Assembly (NCBI GenBank): GCA_023441725.1
Contig: JAEZNV010000105.1
Location: forward strand, 1 to 10,823
Length of the DNA: 10,823 bases
Reading direction: 5' to 3'
Origin: Actinomycetes bacterium
Lineage (GTDB): Bacteria; Actinomycetota; Coriobacteriia; Coriobacteriales; Coriobacteriaceae
Shown here: piece by piece, positions 1-6,956 of the stretch
Numbering within the stretch: the stretch's first letter is position 1
Layout of the letters: every line of letters starts with the position of its first letter
Notes under the pieces: model-generated
Database searches by the model: none
Seen by the model: only the letters and a program-made list of their open reading frames with translations
Told to the model about the DNA's origin: nothing
Translations under genes and position numbers: made by a program

Positions 1-2
1 CG

Positions 3-2429
3 GGCATTGTGCAGGGCGTTGGCATGCGGCCGTTTGTGTATCGCGAGGCTATGGCGCATGGCATTTGCGGCTGGGTGCTCAACGCGGGCGATGGCGTGCA
101 CATCGAGGCGCATGCTTCGGTCGAGGCACTCGACGGCTTTGTCGCCGCGCTGTCGGAGCACGCGCCTGCCGCGGCCCGCGTTGAGCATGTCGCTGTTGCA
201 GACCTGGAGCCCGACGCTTGGGATACCGACGATGAGCAGGTATTTCGTATCGTAGCGTCGCAGGATCAGACCATGCACACGACGCTCATCTCCCCCGATA
301 TCGCCACCTGTGAGGACTGCCTGCGCGAACTGTTCGACCCCGCCGACCGACGCTATCACTACCCCTTTATCAACTGCACCAACTGCGGGCCGCGCTTTAC
401 CATCATCCGGTCGCTGCCTTATGACCGAGCGGCCACGTCGATGGATTGCTTTCCCATGTGCCCCGAGTGTGCCGCAGAATATGGCGACCCGCTTGACCGG
501 CGCTTTCATGCGCAGCCCGATGCCTGCTTTGACTGCGGGCCACATATTACCTGGCGCGAGGCGGCGGGCGACATGGAGCTCGAAGGCTCGGGGGCGACGC
601 CAGCCGTCGGCAGCACGCGCGAAACCAGCGATGCCATTATTGACCGCTGTGTCGAGCTGCTGGCCAGCGGCGGTATTGTCGCCATCAAGGGCCTGGGCGG
701 ATTCCATCTGGCCTGCAACGCCGCCAATGAGCGGGCGGTGGTCGAGCTGCGCCGTCGCAAGCGCCGCAGCAACAAGCCGCTTGCCGTTATGGTGCGCAGC
801 CTTGCCGATACTGAATGCCTGTGCCATGTCGATGATGCCGAGCGCGGCCTGCTAACCGGTAGCATCCGCCCCATCGTGCTGTTGCGCCGGCGTGCTGTTG
901 GCGAGGGAGATTCCCCCGACGCCCTTACACTCGCGCCATCCGTCGCGCACGATCTACCCGAGCTCGGCGTCATGCTCCCCTATACACCGCTTCAGCATCT
1001 GCTGCTTGCAGCTGCCGCGTCGCATGACATGCACGCGCTGGTCATGACCAGCGGAAACCTGAGCGAGGAACCTATCGAAACTGACGACGACCTTGCCTGG
1101 GAACACCTCGTTGCCGCCGGCATTGCCGATGCGCTGCTCGGTAACGACCGTGCGATTCTCTCACGCTACGACGACTCCGTGGTACGCGTGGTCGGTGGGG
1201 TCGTTATGCCCGTGCGCCGCGCTCGCGGATATGCGCCTCGGCCGTTGCCGCTGCCGGCACTCGACGGCGCTCCGTCCTGCGTGCTCGCCTGCGGCCCACA
1301 GCAAAAGGCAACGATCGCATTCACACGCGAAGATGCGAACGGCGAGGCGGCCTGTTTTGTGTCGCAGCATATTGGCGATGTCGAAAACGGCGAGACCTTC
1401 GATGCCTGGAACGCCGCGCGCACGCGCTTGGAAGATCTCTTCGACTTGACGCCCGCCGCGCTGGCCTGCGACTTGCACCCCAGCTACCTATCGAGTCAGT
1501 GGGCGCGCGAGCAGGCGCGAAAATGCAATCTGCCGCTCGTCGAGGTGCAGCACCATCATGCGCATATCGCGAGCGTAATAGCCGAGGCTATTGCCGCGGG
1601 CCAGCTTACAATCGACGCGCGCGTGCTCGGCATTGCCTTCGATGGTACGGGTGCCGGCACCGACGGCACCATATGGGGCGGCGAGTTCCTTGTCGCCGGC
1701 CTTGCCGATTTTGAACGCGCCGCCCACCTGCGCACCTGGGCGCTGCCAGGCGGTGCCGCATCCGTGCGCGATGCCCGGCGCAATGCCTTTGCCCTGCTGA
1801 GCGAGCTCGGCCTGCTCGAGCACCCGGGTGCCGCGGGGCTATTGGGCACCCTCGACGAGCAAACGCGCAGCATCACGGCTACGATGATCGAGCGGAACAT
1901 CAACAGCCCACGCACGAGCAGTATGGGGCGTCTCTTTGACGCCGCCGCTGCAGTTTTGGGCATTTGCGGGCAGGCAACCTACGAAGGCGAACCCGCCATC
2001 GAACTCGAAGCCGCCGCCTGGCGCGCACTCGGCGGCAAGCCCGTTCGTCTCGACGGCAATCATACAGGCGTATTCACGTCTGCCGCCGACTCCCCCATCC
2101 TGGACCCCCAACCGCTCATCGAAGCTCTTCTGAATGGAATCGAGGCAGGCACGCCGGCCGACAGGCTCGCGCTCGGGTTTCACATCGCCATTACGCACGC
2201 TACGACCCACGTCGCGTGCAAGATCTGTGAGCGCGAAGGCCTCGATACCGTCGCGCTCTCGGGCGGTGTGTTCATGAACCGACTTTTGCTCCAGCTCCTC
2301 ACCCGCGAGCTTAAAAGCATGGGTCTTACTGTCTTGGTTCCCCACTCCGTGCCCGTCAACGACGGCTGCATCGCCTACGGTCAGGCGGCAATCGCGCGCG
2401 CCCACCTCGCGCAGATCGCATCGCAGTAG
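3..2429 (+). CDS. hypF: HypF carbamoyltransferase, [NiFe]-hydrogenase maturation (5' partial)
   Basis: HypF uses carbamoyl phosphate and ATP to place a carbamoyl group on the C-terminal cysteine of HypE, the first step in making the CN ligands of the [NiFe] site. The reading frame runs through the left window edge, so only about the first ten residues are missing. Counting from the GTG at 9, domains in order are: acylphosphatase-like (QGVGMRPF near residue 2, NAGDGV near 26); two Cx2Cx18Cx2C zinc fingers (Cys 101/104/123/126 and 151/154/173/176); a YrdC-like domain from about 205 to 395 containing KGLGGFHLACNA; and a Kae1-like C-terminal domain with HHHAH at 515-519, a DGTGAGTDGTIWGGEF stretch near 545 and SGGVFMNR at 751. 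All expected domains are present, with about 806 residues visible, slightly longer than the roughly 750 typical. It is the first hyp gene seen; hypC follows after 133 bp. Confidence 0.97.
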   Translation, partial: GIVQGVGMRPFVYREAMAHGICGWVLNAGDGVHIEAHASVEALDGFVAALSEHAPAAARVEHVAVADLEPDAWDTDDEQVFRIVASQDQTMHTTLISPDIATCEDCLRELFDPADRRYHYPFINCTNCGPRFTIIRSLPYDRAATSMDCFPMCPECAAEYGDPLDRRFHAQPDACFDCGPHITWREAAGDMELEGSGATPAVGSTRETSDAIIDRCVELLASGGIVAIKGLGGFHLACNAANERAVVELRRRKRRSNKPLAVMVRSLADTECLCHVDDAERGLLTGSIRPIVLLRRRAVGEGDSPDALTLAPSVAHDLPELGVMLPYTPLQHLLLAAAASHDMHALVMTSGNLSEEPIETDDDLAWEHLVAAGIADALLGNDRAILSRYDDSVVRVVGGVVMPVRRARGYAPRPLPLPALDGAPSCVLACGPQQKATIAFTREDANGEAACFVSQHIGDVENGETFDAWNAARTRLEDLFDLTPAALACDLHPSYLSSQWAREQARKCNLPLVEVQHHHAHIASVIAEAIAAGQLTIDARVLGIAFDGTGAGTDGTIWGGEFLVAGLADFERAAHLRTWALPGGAASVRDARRNAFALLSELGLLEHPGAAGLLGTLDEQTRSITATMIERNINSPRTSSMGRLFDAAAAVLGICGQATYEGEPAIELEAAAWRALGGKPVRLDGNHTGVFTSAADSPILDPQPLIEALLNGIEAGTPADRLALGFHIAITHATTHVACKICEREGLDTVALSGGVFMNRLLLQLLTRELKSMGLTVLVPHSVPVNDGCIAYGQAAIARAHLAQIASQ

Positions 2430-2562
2430 CCCGATTTCGCTCGTCGCCGCACCAACTGTCTCACGGGCGTAACGCGTTTGCCCGCGAACCCCGCGAGCGC
2501 TACCATCAAGCAATGGATTATCAAGCGCCTATCCAGCGCAAAGCGTATAAAAGGGGAACAAT

Positions 2563-2823
2563 ATGTGCCTTGCCGTTCCCGGCAAAGTAGTCAAACGCGA
2601 CGACGACCTCAAGGCCACCGTCGACATGATGGGCATCGAGCGTCCGGTGTCGCTACGACTCGTGCCGACGGCACAAGTAGGCGACTATATTCTGGTGCAC
2701 GCTGGATTTGGCATCCAGATCGTCGACGAGCAGGAGGCGCAGGAGACGCTCGACCTGGTCAACACCATGACCGAACTGGTCGAAGAAGACCAACTGGCCA
2801 GCAACCCGGCCGAGGCATACTAG
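2563..2823 (+). CDS. hypC: HypC/HybG-family hydrogenase maturation chaperone
   Basis: Small chaperone (86 aa, normal family length) that binds HypD and the hydrogenase large-subunit precursor and carries the Fe(CN)2CO unit. The protein begins MCLAVPGKV, the family hallmark, with the essential Cys2 directly after the initiator Met. A central DMMGIERPVSLRLVP segment and the GDYILVHAGFGIQIVDE segment are also typical. An AAGGGG Shine-Dalgarno at 2551-2556 lies six bases before the ATG. A TATAAA at 2546-2551 almost touches the Shine-Dalgarno and has no convincing -35, so I do not call it a promoter. The TAG stop shares its G with the GTG start of hypD, so the two are probably translationally coupled, fitting the HypC-HypD complex. 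Confidence 0.97.
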   Translation: MCLAVPGKVVKRDDDLKATVDMMGIERPVSLRLVPTAQVGDYILVHAGFGIQIVDEQEAQETLDLVNTMTELVEEDQLASNPAEAY

Positions 2824-3935
2824 TGGCGGCCGGACAGCCGGCTCGCTCCGGTATCGACTTTTCGGCATTTCGCGATTCCAAGCTGGCCCGCGAGCTCATC
2901 GAACGCATCCGTGAACTCGTCGGCGACCGCACCATCAACCTTATGGAAGTCTGCGGCACGCACACCGTGAGCATCGGTCGCTATGGCTTTCGCTCCATTA
3001 TGCCGGCGGGACTCAAGCTGCTGAGCGGCCCGGGTTGCCCCGTCTGCGTTACCGCCAACCGCGATATCGACCATGCAATCGCGCTCGCCAACATAGACGG
3101 CGCCATCATCACCACCTTTGGCGACATGATGCGCGTGCCTGGATCGTCCACCTCGCTCGCCGCGCAAAAGGCGGCAGGGCGCGACATCCGCATTGTCTAC
3201 TCACCACTCGACGCACTCGACATCGCTGAGCAAAACCCCGACCGCCCGGTCATCTTTATGGGTGTGGGCTTTGAGACCACCACTCCCACCATCGCCGCCG
3301 CCATTTTGGAGGCAGACGCACGCGGGCTGCAGAACTTCTCGGTCTACTGCGCCCACAAGACCACGCCGCCGGCGCTGCGCGCAATCGCCAACGACCCCGA
3401 GACCACCATCGACGGCTTTATCCTGCCGGGCCACGTCGCCACTATCACGGGCTTAGCCCCTTTTGGCTTTTTGGTCGATGAGTTTAGGACCCCGGGCGTG
3501 GTTACGGGATTTGAGCCGGTCGACATTCTGCAGGGCATTTGCATGCTGGTCCAGATGGTTGTCGAGGATCGGCCCGCAATAGACAACGCCTACCGCCGCG
3601 GCGTCAATATGGACGGCAACCCCGTGGCGCGCCAGCTGGTCGAGCAGGTATTTGAGCCGTGCGATACCACATGGCGCGGGCTGGGGCCGATTGCCAACTC
3701 GGGCCTTTCCATCCGCCCCGAGTTCTCTCGCTTTGACGCCGGCTCCCGCTATGACGTGCCCATTGAACCGACAGTCGAGCCGCGCGGATGCCGCTGCGGT
3801 GACGTGTTGCGCGGAGCCATTACGCCGGGCAACTGCCCTCTGTTCGGCCACGCTTGTACAGCCGAGCATCCCGTCGGCCCCTGCATGGTGAGCTCCGAGG
3901 GCAGCTGTGCAGCATATTTCCGTTACCGAGGCTAA
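2823..3935 (+). CDS. hypD: HypD, Fe-S scaffold for Fe(CN)2CO assembly
   Basis: HypD is the [4Fe-4S] protein on which, with HypC, the Fe(CN)2CO moiety of [NiFe] hydrogenases is assembled. Using the GTG at 2823 gives 370 aa, the usual family size; GAGG at 2812-2815 sits seven bases upstream. The frame stays open back to 2478, but that extension crosses hypC and does not resemble HypD. Motifs seen: MEVCGTHT with Cys44, GPGCPVC with Cys72 and Cys75, a GVGFETTTPT segment, an ILPGHVATITG segment, and a C-terminal cysteine-rich block (Cys 323, 325, 338, 345, 354, 362), the region that holds the iron-sulfur cluster in the family. The start overlaps the hypC stop by one base. A weak hairpin follows the stop. 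Confidence 0.97.
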   Translation: MAAGQPARSGIDFSAFRDSKLARELIERIRELVGDRTINLMEVCGTHTVSIGRYGFRSIMPAGLKLLSGPGCPVCVTANRDIDHAIALANIDGAIITTFGDMMRVPGSSTSLAAQKAAGRDIRIVYSPLDALDIAEQNPDRPVIFMGVGFETTTPTIAAAILEADARGLQNFSVYCAHKTTPPALRAIANDPETTIDGFILPGHVATITGLAPFGFLVDEFRTPGVVTGFEPVDILQGICMLVQMVVEDRPAIDNAYRRGVNMDGNPVARQLVEQVFEPCDTTWRGLGPIANSGLSIRPEFSRFDAGSRYDVPIEPTVEPRGCRCGDVLRGAITPGNCPLFGHACTAEHPVGPCMVSSEGSCAAYFRYRG

Positions 3936-3940
3936 TAGGT

Positions 3941-3964
3941 TCCGCCGCTCTAACGAACGGCGGA
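3941..3964 (+). terminator. Weak hairpin after hypD
   Basis: TCCGCCG at 3941-3947 pairs with CGGCGGA at 3958-3964 around a 10-base loop; one bulge allows two further G-C pairs. No T-tract follows, so it may attenuate, protect an mRNA end, or do nothing. It lies just upstream of the hypE -10 box. Confidence 0.3.
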
Positions 3965-3988
3965 CCGGTCGACGCTGCGCCTCACCCA

Positions 3989-3994
3989 TATAAT
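3989..3994 (+). promoter_or_regulatory. Candidate -10 box of hypE
   Basis: A perfect TATAAT seven bases before the first ATG (4002) of the hypE frame. No good -35 hexamer is present at 16-18 bp. Transcription from here would start at about 4001-4003, so the mRNA would either be leaderless at ATG 4002 or have an 18-base leader to ATG 4020. It suggests hypE can be expressed separately from hypFCD. Confidence 0.45.
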
Positions 3995-4019
3995 TCCACC
4001 CATGATTGGAGTTTTCGAT

Positions 4020-5054
4020 ATGTCCCATAGCGTTACCGATAGCACCGTCCTGCTGGGCCACGGCTCCGGCGGCCAGATGATGAAACGCATCATCGACGAG
4101 GTCTTTTTGGATGCCTTTGGGTCGCCCGAGCTGCTCGAGGGCAACGATGCCGGCGTCGCCGCACTGCCCGCGAGTGGGCGCATCGCCATGTCGACCGACA
4201 GCTTTGTGGTGACGCCGCAGTTCTTCCCCGGCGGCAATATCGGCCGACTCGCCGTGTGCGGAACCGTCAACGATGTCGCGACCTCGGGTGCCAATGTACG
4301 CTACCTGTCGTGCGGCTTTATCCTCGAAGAGGGCTATCCCATGGACAAGCTGCGTCAGATTGTGCAGACCATGGCCGAGACGGCGCGCGAGGCGGGCGTG
4401 GCGATCATCACCGGCGACACCAAGGTGGTCGAGCGCGGCGGGGCCGACGGCGTCTACATCAATACCGCCGGCGTGGGCGAGGTGCCCGCGGGCGTGACGC
4501 TCAGCGGAGCAAACTGCCAGGCCGGCGATGTCATCCTGGTCTCGGGCACGCTGGGTGACCACGGCATCGCCATCATGAGCCAGCGCGAGGGCTTGGCGTT
4601 TTCGAGCAACATCGAGAGCGACGCCGCGCCGCTCAACCACCTGATAGCCGACGTTCTGGCCGCAGCCCCCGACACGCGCTGTTTCCGCGACCCCACGCGC
4701 GGCGGCCTTGCATCCACACTCAATGAGTTTGCGCAGGCCAGCTGCGTTGCGATGGAGATCGACGAGGACGCCGTGCCCGTGCGCCCCGATGTGCAGGCCG
4801 CCTGTGAGATGCTCGGCTACGACGTGTTGCAGGTTGCCAACGAGGGCAAGATGGTCGCCGTGGTGCCGGCCGAGCAGGCCGATGCGGCTCTAGCCGCCAT
4901 GCGTGCCGCCCGCTACGGAGAGAACGCCACGATTATCGGCCGCGTGTTGCCGCTTAGATCAGACGCTCGACCCGCCGTGCGCGTACGCACCGGCTGGGGC
5001 TCGACCCGTATCCTCGACATGCTCGTGGGCGAGCAGCTGCCGAGGATTTGTTAG
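4020..5054 (+). CDS. hypE: HypE, carbamoyl dehydratase of [NiFe]-hydrogenase maturation
   Basis: HypE receives a carbamoyl group from HypF on its C-terminal cysteine and dehydrates it, using ATP, to a thiocyanate that donates CN to iron on HypC-HypD. The protein ends in PRIC, the expected family C-terminus with the acceptor Cys as the last residue. The N-terminal LLGHGSGGQMM, the TDSFVVTP segment, CGTVNDVATSGA, ITGDTKVVERG and DPTRGGLAST are typical of this PurM/ThiL/SelD-like ATP-binding fold. I chose the ATG at 4020 (344 aa) because TGGAG at 4007-4011 lies eight bases upstream; the ATG at 4002 (350 aa) lacks a Shine-Dalgarno but could be used on a leaderless mRNA. It is the last hyp gene here and pairs functionally with hypF at the other end of the cluster. 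Confidence 0.96.
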   Translation: MSHSVTDSTVLLGHGSGGQMMKRIIDEVFLDAFGSPELLEGNDAGVAALPASGRIAMSTDSFVVTPQFFPGGNIGRLAVCGTVNDVATSGANVRYLSCGFILEEGYPMDKLRQIVQTMAETAREAGVAIITGDTKVVERGGADGVYINTAGVGEVPAGVTLSGANCQAGDVILVSGTLGDHGIAIMSQREGLAFSSNIESDAAPLNHLIADVLAAAPDTRCFRDPTRGGLASTLNEFAQASCVAMEIDEDAVPVRPDVQAACEMLGYDVLQVANEGKMVAVVPAEQADAALAAMRAARYGENATIIGRVLPLRSDARPAVRVRTGWGSTRILDMLVGEQLPRIC

Positions 5055-5092
5055 GACGGAACCGCACGGTCGTCGCGATGTGGCTTGACATC

Positions 5093-5115
5093 CCTGGAGA
5101 TATTCAGATTCCAGG
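5093..5115. other. Short dyad downstream of hypE
   Basis: CCTGGA at 5093-5098 and TCCAGG at 5110-5115 form a perfect 6-bp dyad with an 11-bp spacer. A perfect TTGACA lies at 5085-5090 just before it, but no matching -10 is found 16-18 bp further on. It may be an operator or a weak hairpin between hypE and the phosphatase gene; the function is not evident. Confidence 0.25.
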
Positions 5116-5178
5116 TGCGCCCAACGCATAAGCCCAGTATTATGAGGTGCGTTTTGAAACCCAATGACGGGAGCTTTC

Positions 5179-5847
5179 ATGGCAGCAGCTTTTTCCCATG
5201 TGATCTTTGACCTGGACGGCACCATCCTCAACACGCTCGAGGACCTGGCGGCCGCCGGCAACCACACCTGCGAGATGCACGGCTGGCCCACGTTTGCCGT
5301 GGACGAGTACCGCTACAAGGTGGGAAACGGCATGCTCAAGCTGGTCGAGCGCTTTATGCCCGCCGAGTACGCGGGCGACGGCCGCATGTTTGAGCAGACG
5401 CTTGCCGAGTTTAGAGCTTATTACGGCGAGCACAAAGAGGACCACACCTCACCCTACGCCGGCACGATTGAGATGCTCGACCGTCTGCGCGCAGCGGGCG
5501 TTCAGCTTGCCGTGCTCACCAACAAAGATCATATTTCGGCAGCCCCGCTTATCGAGAAGTATTTTGGCTCTGAGCGCTTTGCGCTGGTACAGGGCCGTGT
5601 CGATGCGTTTCCGCCCAAGCCCGAGGCACCCGTCACGCTGCACGTGATGAAGGAGCTGGGCGCCAATCCGGCAACCACGCTCTACGTGGGCGATTCCAAT
5701 GTCGATATCCTGACCGGTCACAACGCTGGCCTTAAGAGCGCGGGCGTCAGCTGGGGCTTTCGCGGCCGCGCAGAACTGGAAGCCGCCGGCGCCGACTACG
5801 TGGTGGACACCCAGGCAGAGCTCGTAGCACTGGTGCTGGGCGAATAG
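5179..5847 (+). CDS. HAD-superfamily phosphatase, phosphoglycolate phosphatase-like
   Basis: A soluble haloacid dehalogenase-type phosphatase of 222 aa, the usual size for the Gph/PGMB-like subfamily. All four HAD motifs are visible: DLDGT near residue 12 (nucleophile Asp and general acid), LTNKDH (motif II Thr) near 113, a Lys in FPPKPEAP (motif III), and VGDSNVD (motif IV acidic residues) near 170. An alpha-helical cap lies between motifs I and II, as in subfamily IA. The start at 5179 is chosen because GGGAG at 5169-5173 is five bases upstream; the ATG at 5164 would add MTGAF and overlaps that site. Substrate cannot be read from sequence: phosphoglycolate, a sugar phosphate or pyrophosphate are all possible. 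It follows hypE on the same strand after 124 bp but has no known role in hydrogenase maturation. A TATTAT at 5138-5143 might be its -10. Confidence 0.9.
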   Translation: MAAAFSHVIFDLDGTILNTLEDLAAAGNHTCEMHGWPTFAVDEYRYKVGNGMLKLVERFMPAEYAGDGRMFEQTLAEFRAYYGEHKEDHTSPYAGTIEMLDRLRAAGVQLAVLTNKDHISAAPLIEKYFGSERFALVQGRVDAFPPKPEAPVTLHVMKELGANPATTLYVGDSNVDILTGHNAGLKSAGVSWGFRGRAELEAAGADYVVDTQAELVALVLGE

Positions 5848-5888
5848 CGGAGCCGCCGCTTAACGTAGCTGCGACAATTCTTCCACGC

Positions 5889-6074
5889 GGAAAGCGCATC
5901 CCGTTTTGGAGCTCCGGAATGGGATGCGCTTTCCGTTTGAGGCGCGTCGGGGAAACCGCATCCCGTTTTGGAGCAATATTCCGGGTCGCACTTTCCGCAA
6001 CCCACCCCATCCGGAAACCGCGACCCACTATTCAGCCAAAAACCGGCTCGCATTTTCCCGAGCATTCGATGCAG
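5889..6074. repeat. 62-bp tandem array of alternating inverted half-sites
   Basis: Three units begin at 5889, 5951 and 6013, exactly 62 bp apart. Each opens with GGAAA-N-CGC-NN-CCC and carries a reversed half-site 32 bp later. The six half-sites (5889-5902, 5921-5934, 5951-5964, 5983-5996, 6013-6026, 6045-6058) alternate in orientation at 32/30/32/30/32-bp steps. Units 1 and 2 match at 23 of their first 24 positions. In unit 1 the arms are a perfect 15-bp inverted repeat (5888-5902 with 5921-5935). In units 2-3 the best pairing is across the unit border: 5983-5996 with 6013-6026, 12 of 14. The layout resembles a BIME-type cluster of REP-like palindromes. The first hairpin may also end transcription of the phosphatase gene, though no T-tract follows. 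Confidence 0.8.
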
Positions 6075-6083
6075 CGCTGGTGC

Positions 6084-6175
6084 AAGGAGTGCCCCCAACT
6101 GTCGGCAGAAAAGGAACGTCCCCAAGTGCCGCAAGAGTGTCCCTTCTGACTAGTCATTTAAGAACGTCCCCAATG
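6084..6175 (-). repeat. Cluster of four GGGGACGTTC-like motifs
   Basis: On the minus strand four related words occur 24-27 bp apart: GTTGGGGGCACTCCTT (6085-6100), CTTGGGGACGTTCCTT (6111-6126), AAGGGACACTCTTG (6132-6145) and ATTGGGGACGTTCTTA (6159-6174). The last is the loop of the TAGTCATT hairpin in the structured element and recurs in the second copy at 10415-10430. The words resemble short palindromic repeats tied to REP-associated transposases; no transposase is encoded here. Confidence 0.5.
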
Positions 6176-6270
6176 ACTACACCTTCCGACAACGGTAACA
6201 CCGCAGGTAGAGGACGGACAGCGAAAACGCCCCTAAGCGAGCAAGGTGACGTGAAATGAAAGGGCGCTGA

Positions 6271-6292
6271 CCTTCTGGTCGCCTTCTGGTCG
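6271..6292. repeat. 11-bp tandem duplication in copy 1 loop
   Basis: CCTTCTGGTCG occurs twice in direct tandem (6271-6281, 6282-6292). Copy 2 of the element has the corresponding segment once. Either GGTC can pair with the upstream GACC, so the terminal loop has two possible folds. Confidence 0.9.
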
Positions 6293-6346
6293 CGCCCTTG
6301 AAATTGAACGTCAGATTGCCGCTTAGGGGCGTTTGCAGCGTCGAGC

Positions 6347-6376
6347 AGTTGCGGCGTTTGGTAAAACGCCGCAACT
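6347..6376 (-). terminator. Hairpin just after the lipoprotein stop codon
   Basis: AGTTGCGGCGTTT pairs perfectly with AAACGCCGCAACT around GGTA, a 13-bp stem. Read on the minus strand it begins two bases after the lipoprotein stop codon. It has no long U-tract, but its strength and place suggest a 3'-end structure, either for termination or for stabilising the mRNA. It is the distal stem of the composite repeat. Confidence 0.5.
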
Positions 6377-6378
6377 CC

Positions 6379-6936
6379 CTAGCTCATCATGGCATTCATC
6401 ATCTCGTTGGTTGCGGAATCGTCAGCAGACCACTCGCCGTCGTCATTGCAGGAGTACTTGAAGGTGACCTTGGTGTCCTTGGTCTTAGCAGCCTTGGTCA
6501 CATCGACCATAACCTGACCGGCCATCTTGTACAGCTCGTCATCGGAAGGCATCGAATCGAGCGCGGCGACCTTCTCCTGATACTGGGTGGCAAAATCCTC
6601 AACGATCTGGTTCATGGACTTGCAGGTAATGGTGACCTCGGCAGTTGCGGTACCCTTGTCCTCGTCGACCGTCACGTCGCCGATTTTGTAGTCAAAGCCC
6701 TCGAGATAGCTCTTGGCGTACTCCTTGGGATCGATGCCCAGCTGCTCGAACTCGTCGCCCGAGGCCTCTTCCAGGCCGGCGAGGAAGTCGCCGCCACCGT
6801 TCTTGACCTCGTCAAACTGCGTCGTAAGATCCTCGGTGATAAGCTCCTCAACCGAAGGACCTCCGCAGCCGGAAAGCACAACCACGCACGCGACCAGAAC
6901 AGCCATCAGGGGCGCAAGCAGCAGCTTCTTCTTCAT
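6379..6936 (-). CDS. Small secreted lipoprotein of unknown function
   Basis: A 185-aa protein with a lipoprotein signal: KKK at the N-terminus, a hydrophobic core, and the lipobox LSGC with the lipidated Cys at residue 24, so the mature protein should be anchored on the outer face of the membrane. The mature part is acidic (many Asp and Glu), begins with a GGPSVEEL segment, and has a helix-rich first half followed by a probable strand region (KIGDVTVDEDKGTATAEVTITCKS) and a closing FKYSCNDDGEW-like strand. Two further Cys in the mature part could form a disulfide. This resembles small lipoproteins of the DUF5105 type common in gut Coriobacteriia, but I cannot confirm the family. The start at 6936 is fixed by GGGAGGAA at 6941-6948. 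It is monocistronic and convergent with the phosphatase gene. Confidence 0.85.
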   Translation of the reverse strand: MKKKLLLAPLMAVLVACVVVLSGCGGPSVEELITEDLTTQFDEVKNGGGDFLAGLEEASGDEFEQLGIDPKEYAKSYLEGFDYKIGDVTVDEDKGTATAEVTITCKSMNQIVEDFATQYQEKVAALDSMPSDDELYKMAGQVMVDVTKAAKTKDTKVTFKYSCNDDGEWSADDSATNEMMNAMMS

Positions 6937-6956
6937 GACATTCCTCCCAACAAGCG

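Larger units (their letters stand above)
6151..6376. repeat. Composite structured repeat, copy 1
   Basis: A 226-bp element shared with 10407-10622. Parts in order on the plus strand: TAGTCATT/AATGACTA hairpin (6151-6158 with 6172-6179); a 28-base block identical in both copies (6197-6224); a 15-bp stem (6225-6239 with 6320-6334), a bulged A (6240), then GCAA/TTGC (6241-6244 with 6316-6319); an inner TGACGT/ACGTCA pair (6247-6252 with 6308-6313); a terminal hairpin (6260-6267 with 6292-6299, bulged T at 6268, GACC/GGTC 6269-6272 with 6288-6291); a near-constant linker; and a perfect 13-bp hairpin with loop GGTA (6347-6376). Stems differ from copy 2 but stay complementary. Its right edge lies two bases from the lipoprotein stop codon. 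Confidence 0.85.
5848..6378. other. 531-bp repeat-rich intergenic region without a gene
   Basis: No reading frame here has a credible start, ribosome site or protein-like composition. The region lies between the convergent phosphatase and lipoprotein genes and is built from three repeat systems in order: a 62-bp-period array of inverted half-sites (5889-6074), a cluster of GGGGACGTTC-like motifs (6084-6175), and a structured composite repeat (6151-6376). It behaves like a landing zone for short non-coding repeats. Confidence 0.8.

Noticed and set aside
1839..2513. 224-codon minus-strand frame at the end of hypF
   Set aside because: Antisense shadow; no family resemblance, and it overlaps the catalytic HypF region.
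2478..2822. Upstream extension of the hypD frame
   Set aside because: It overlaps hypC entirely, is Arg/Gly-rich and unlike HypD; the GTG at 2823 gives the normal length and a ribosome site.
3453..4640. 395-codon minus-strand frame across hypD and hypE
   Set aside because: Antisense shadow of two certain genes; His/Ala/Gly/Arg-rich, no ribosome site, no motif.
5085..5113. Perfect TTGACA as a promoter for the phosphatase gene
   Set aside because: No -10-like hexamer occurs at 16-18 bp downstream (ATTCCA at 17 bp), so I do not call a promoter.
5889..6074. CRISPR array reading of the 62-bp repeats
   Set aside because: Only three diverged units with alternating inverted half-sites, spacers of 16-18 bp that partly resemble each other, and no cas genes.
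5906..6259. 117-codon plus-strand frame in the repeat region
   Set aside because: It translates through the 62-bp array and the composite repeat, has no ribosome site, and its codons reflect repeats rather than protein.
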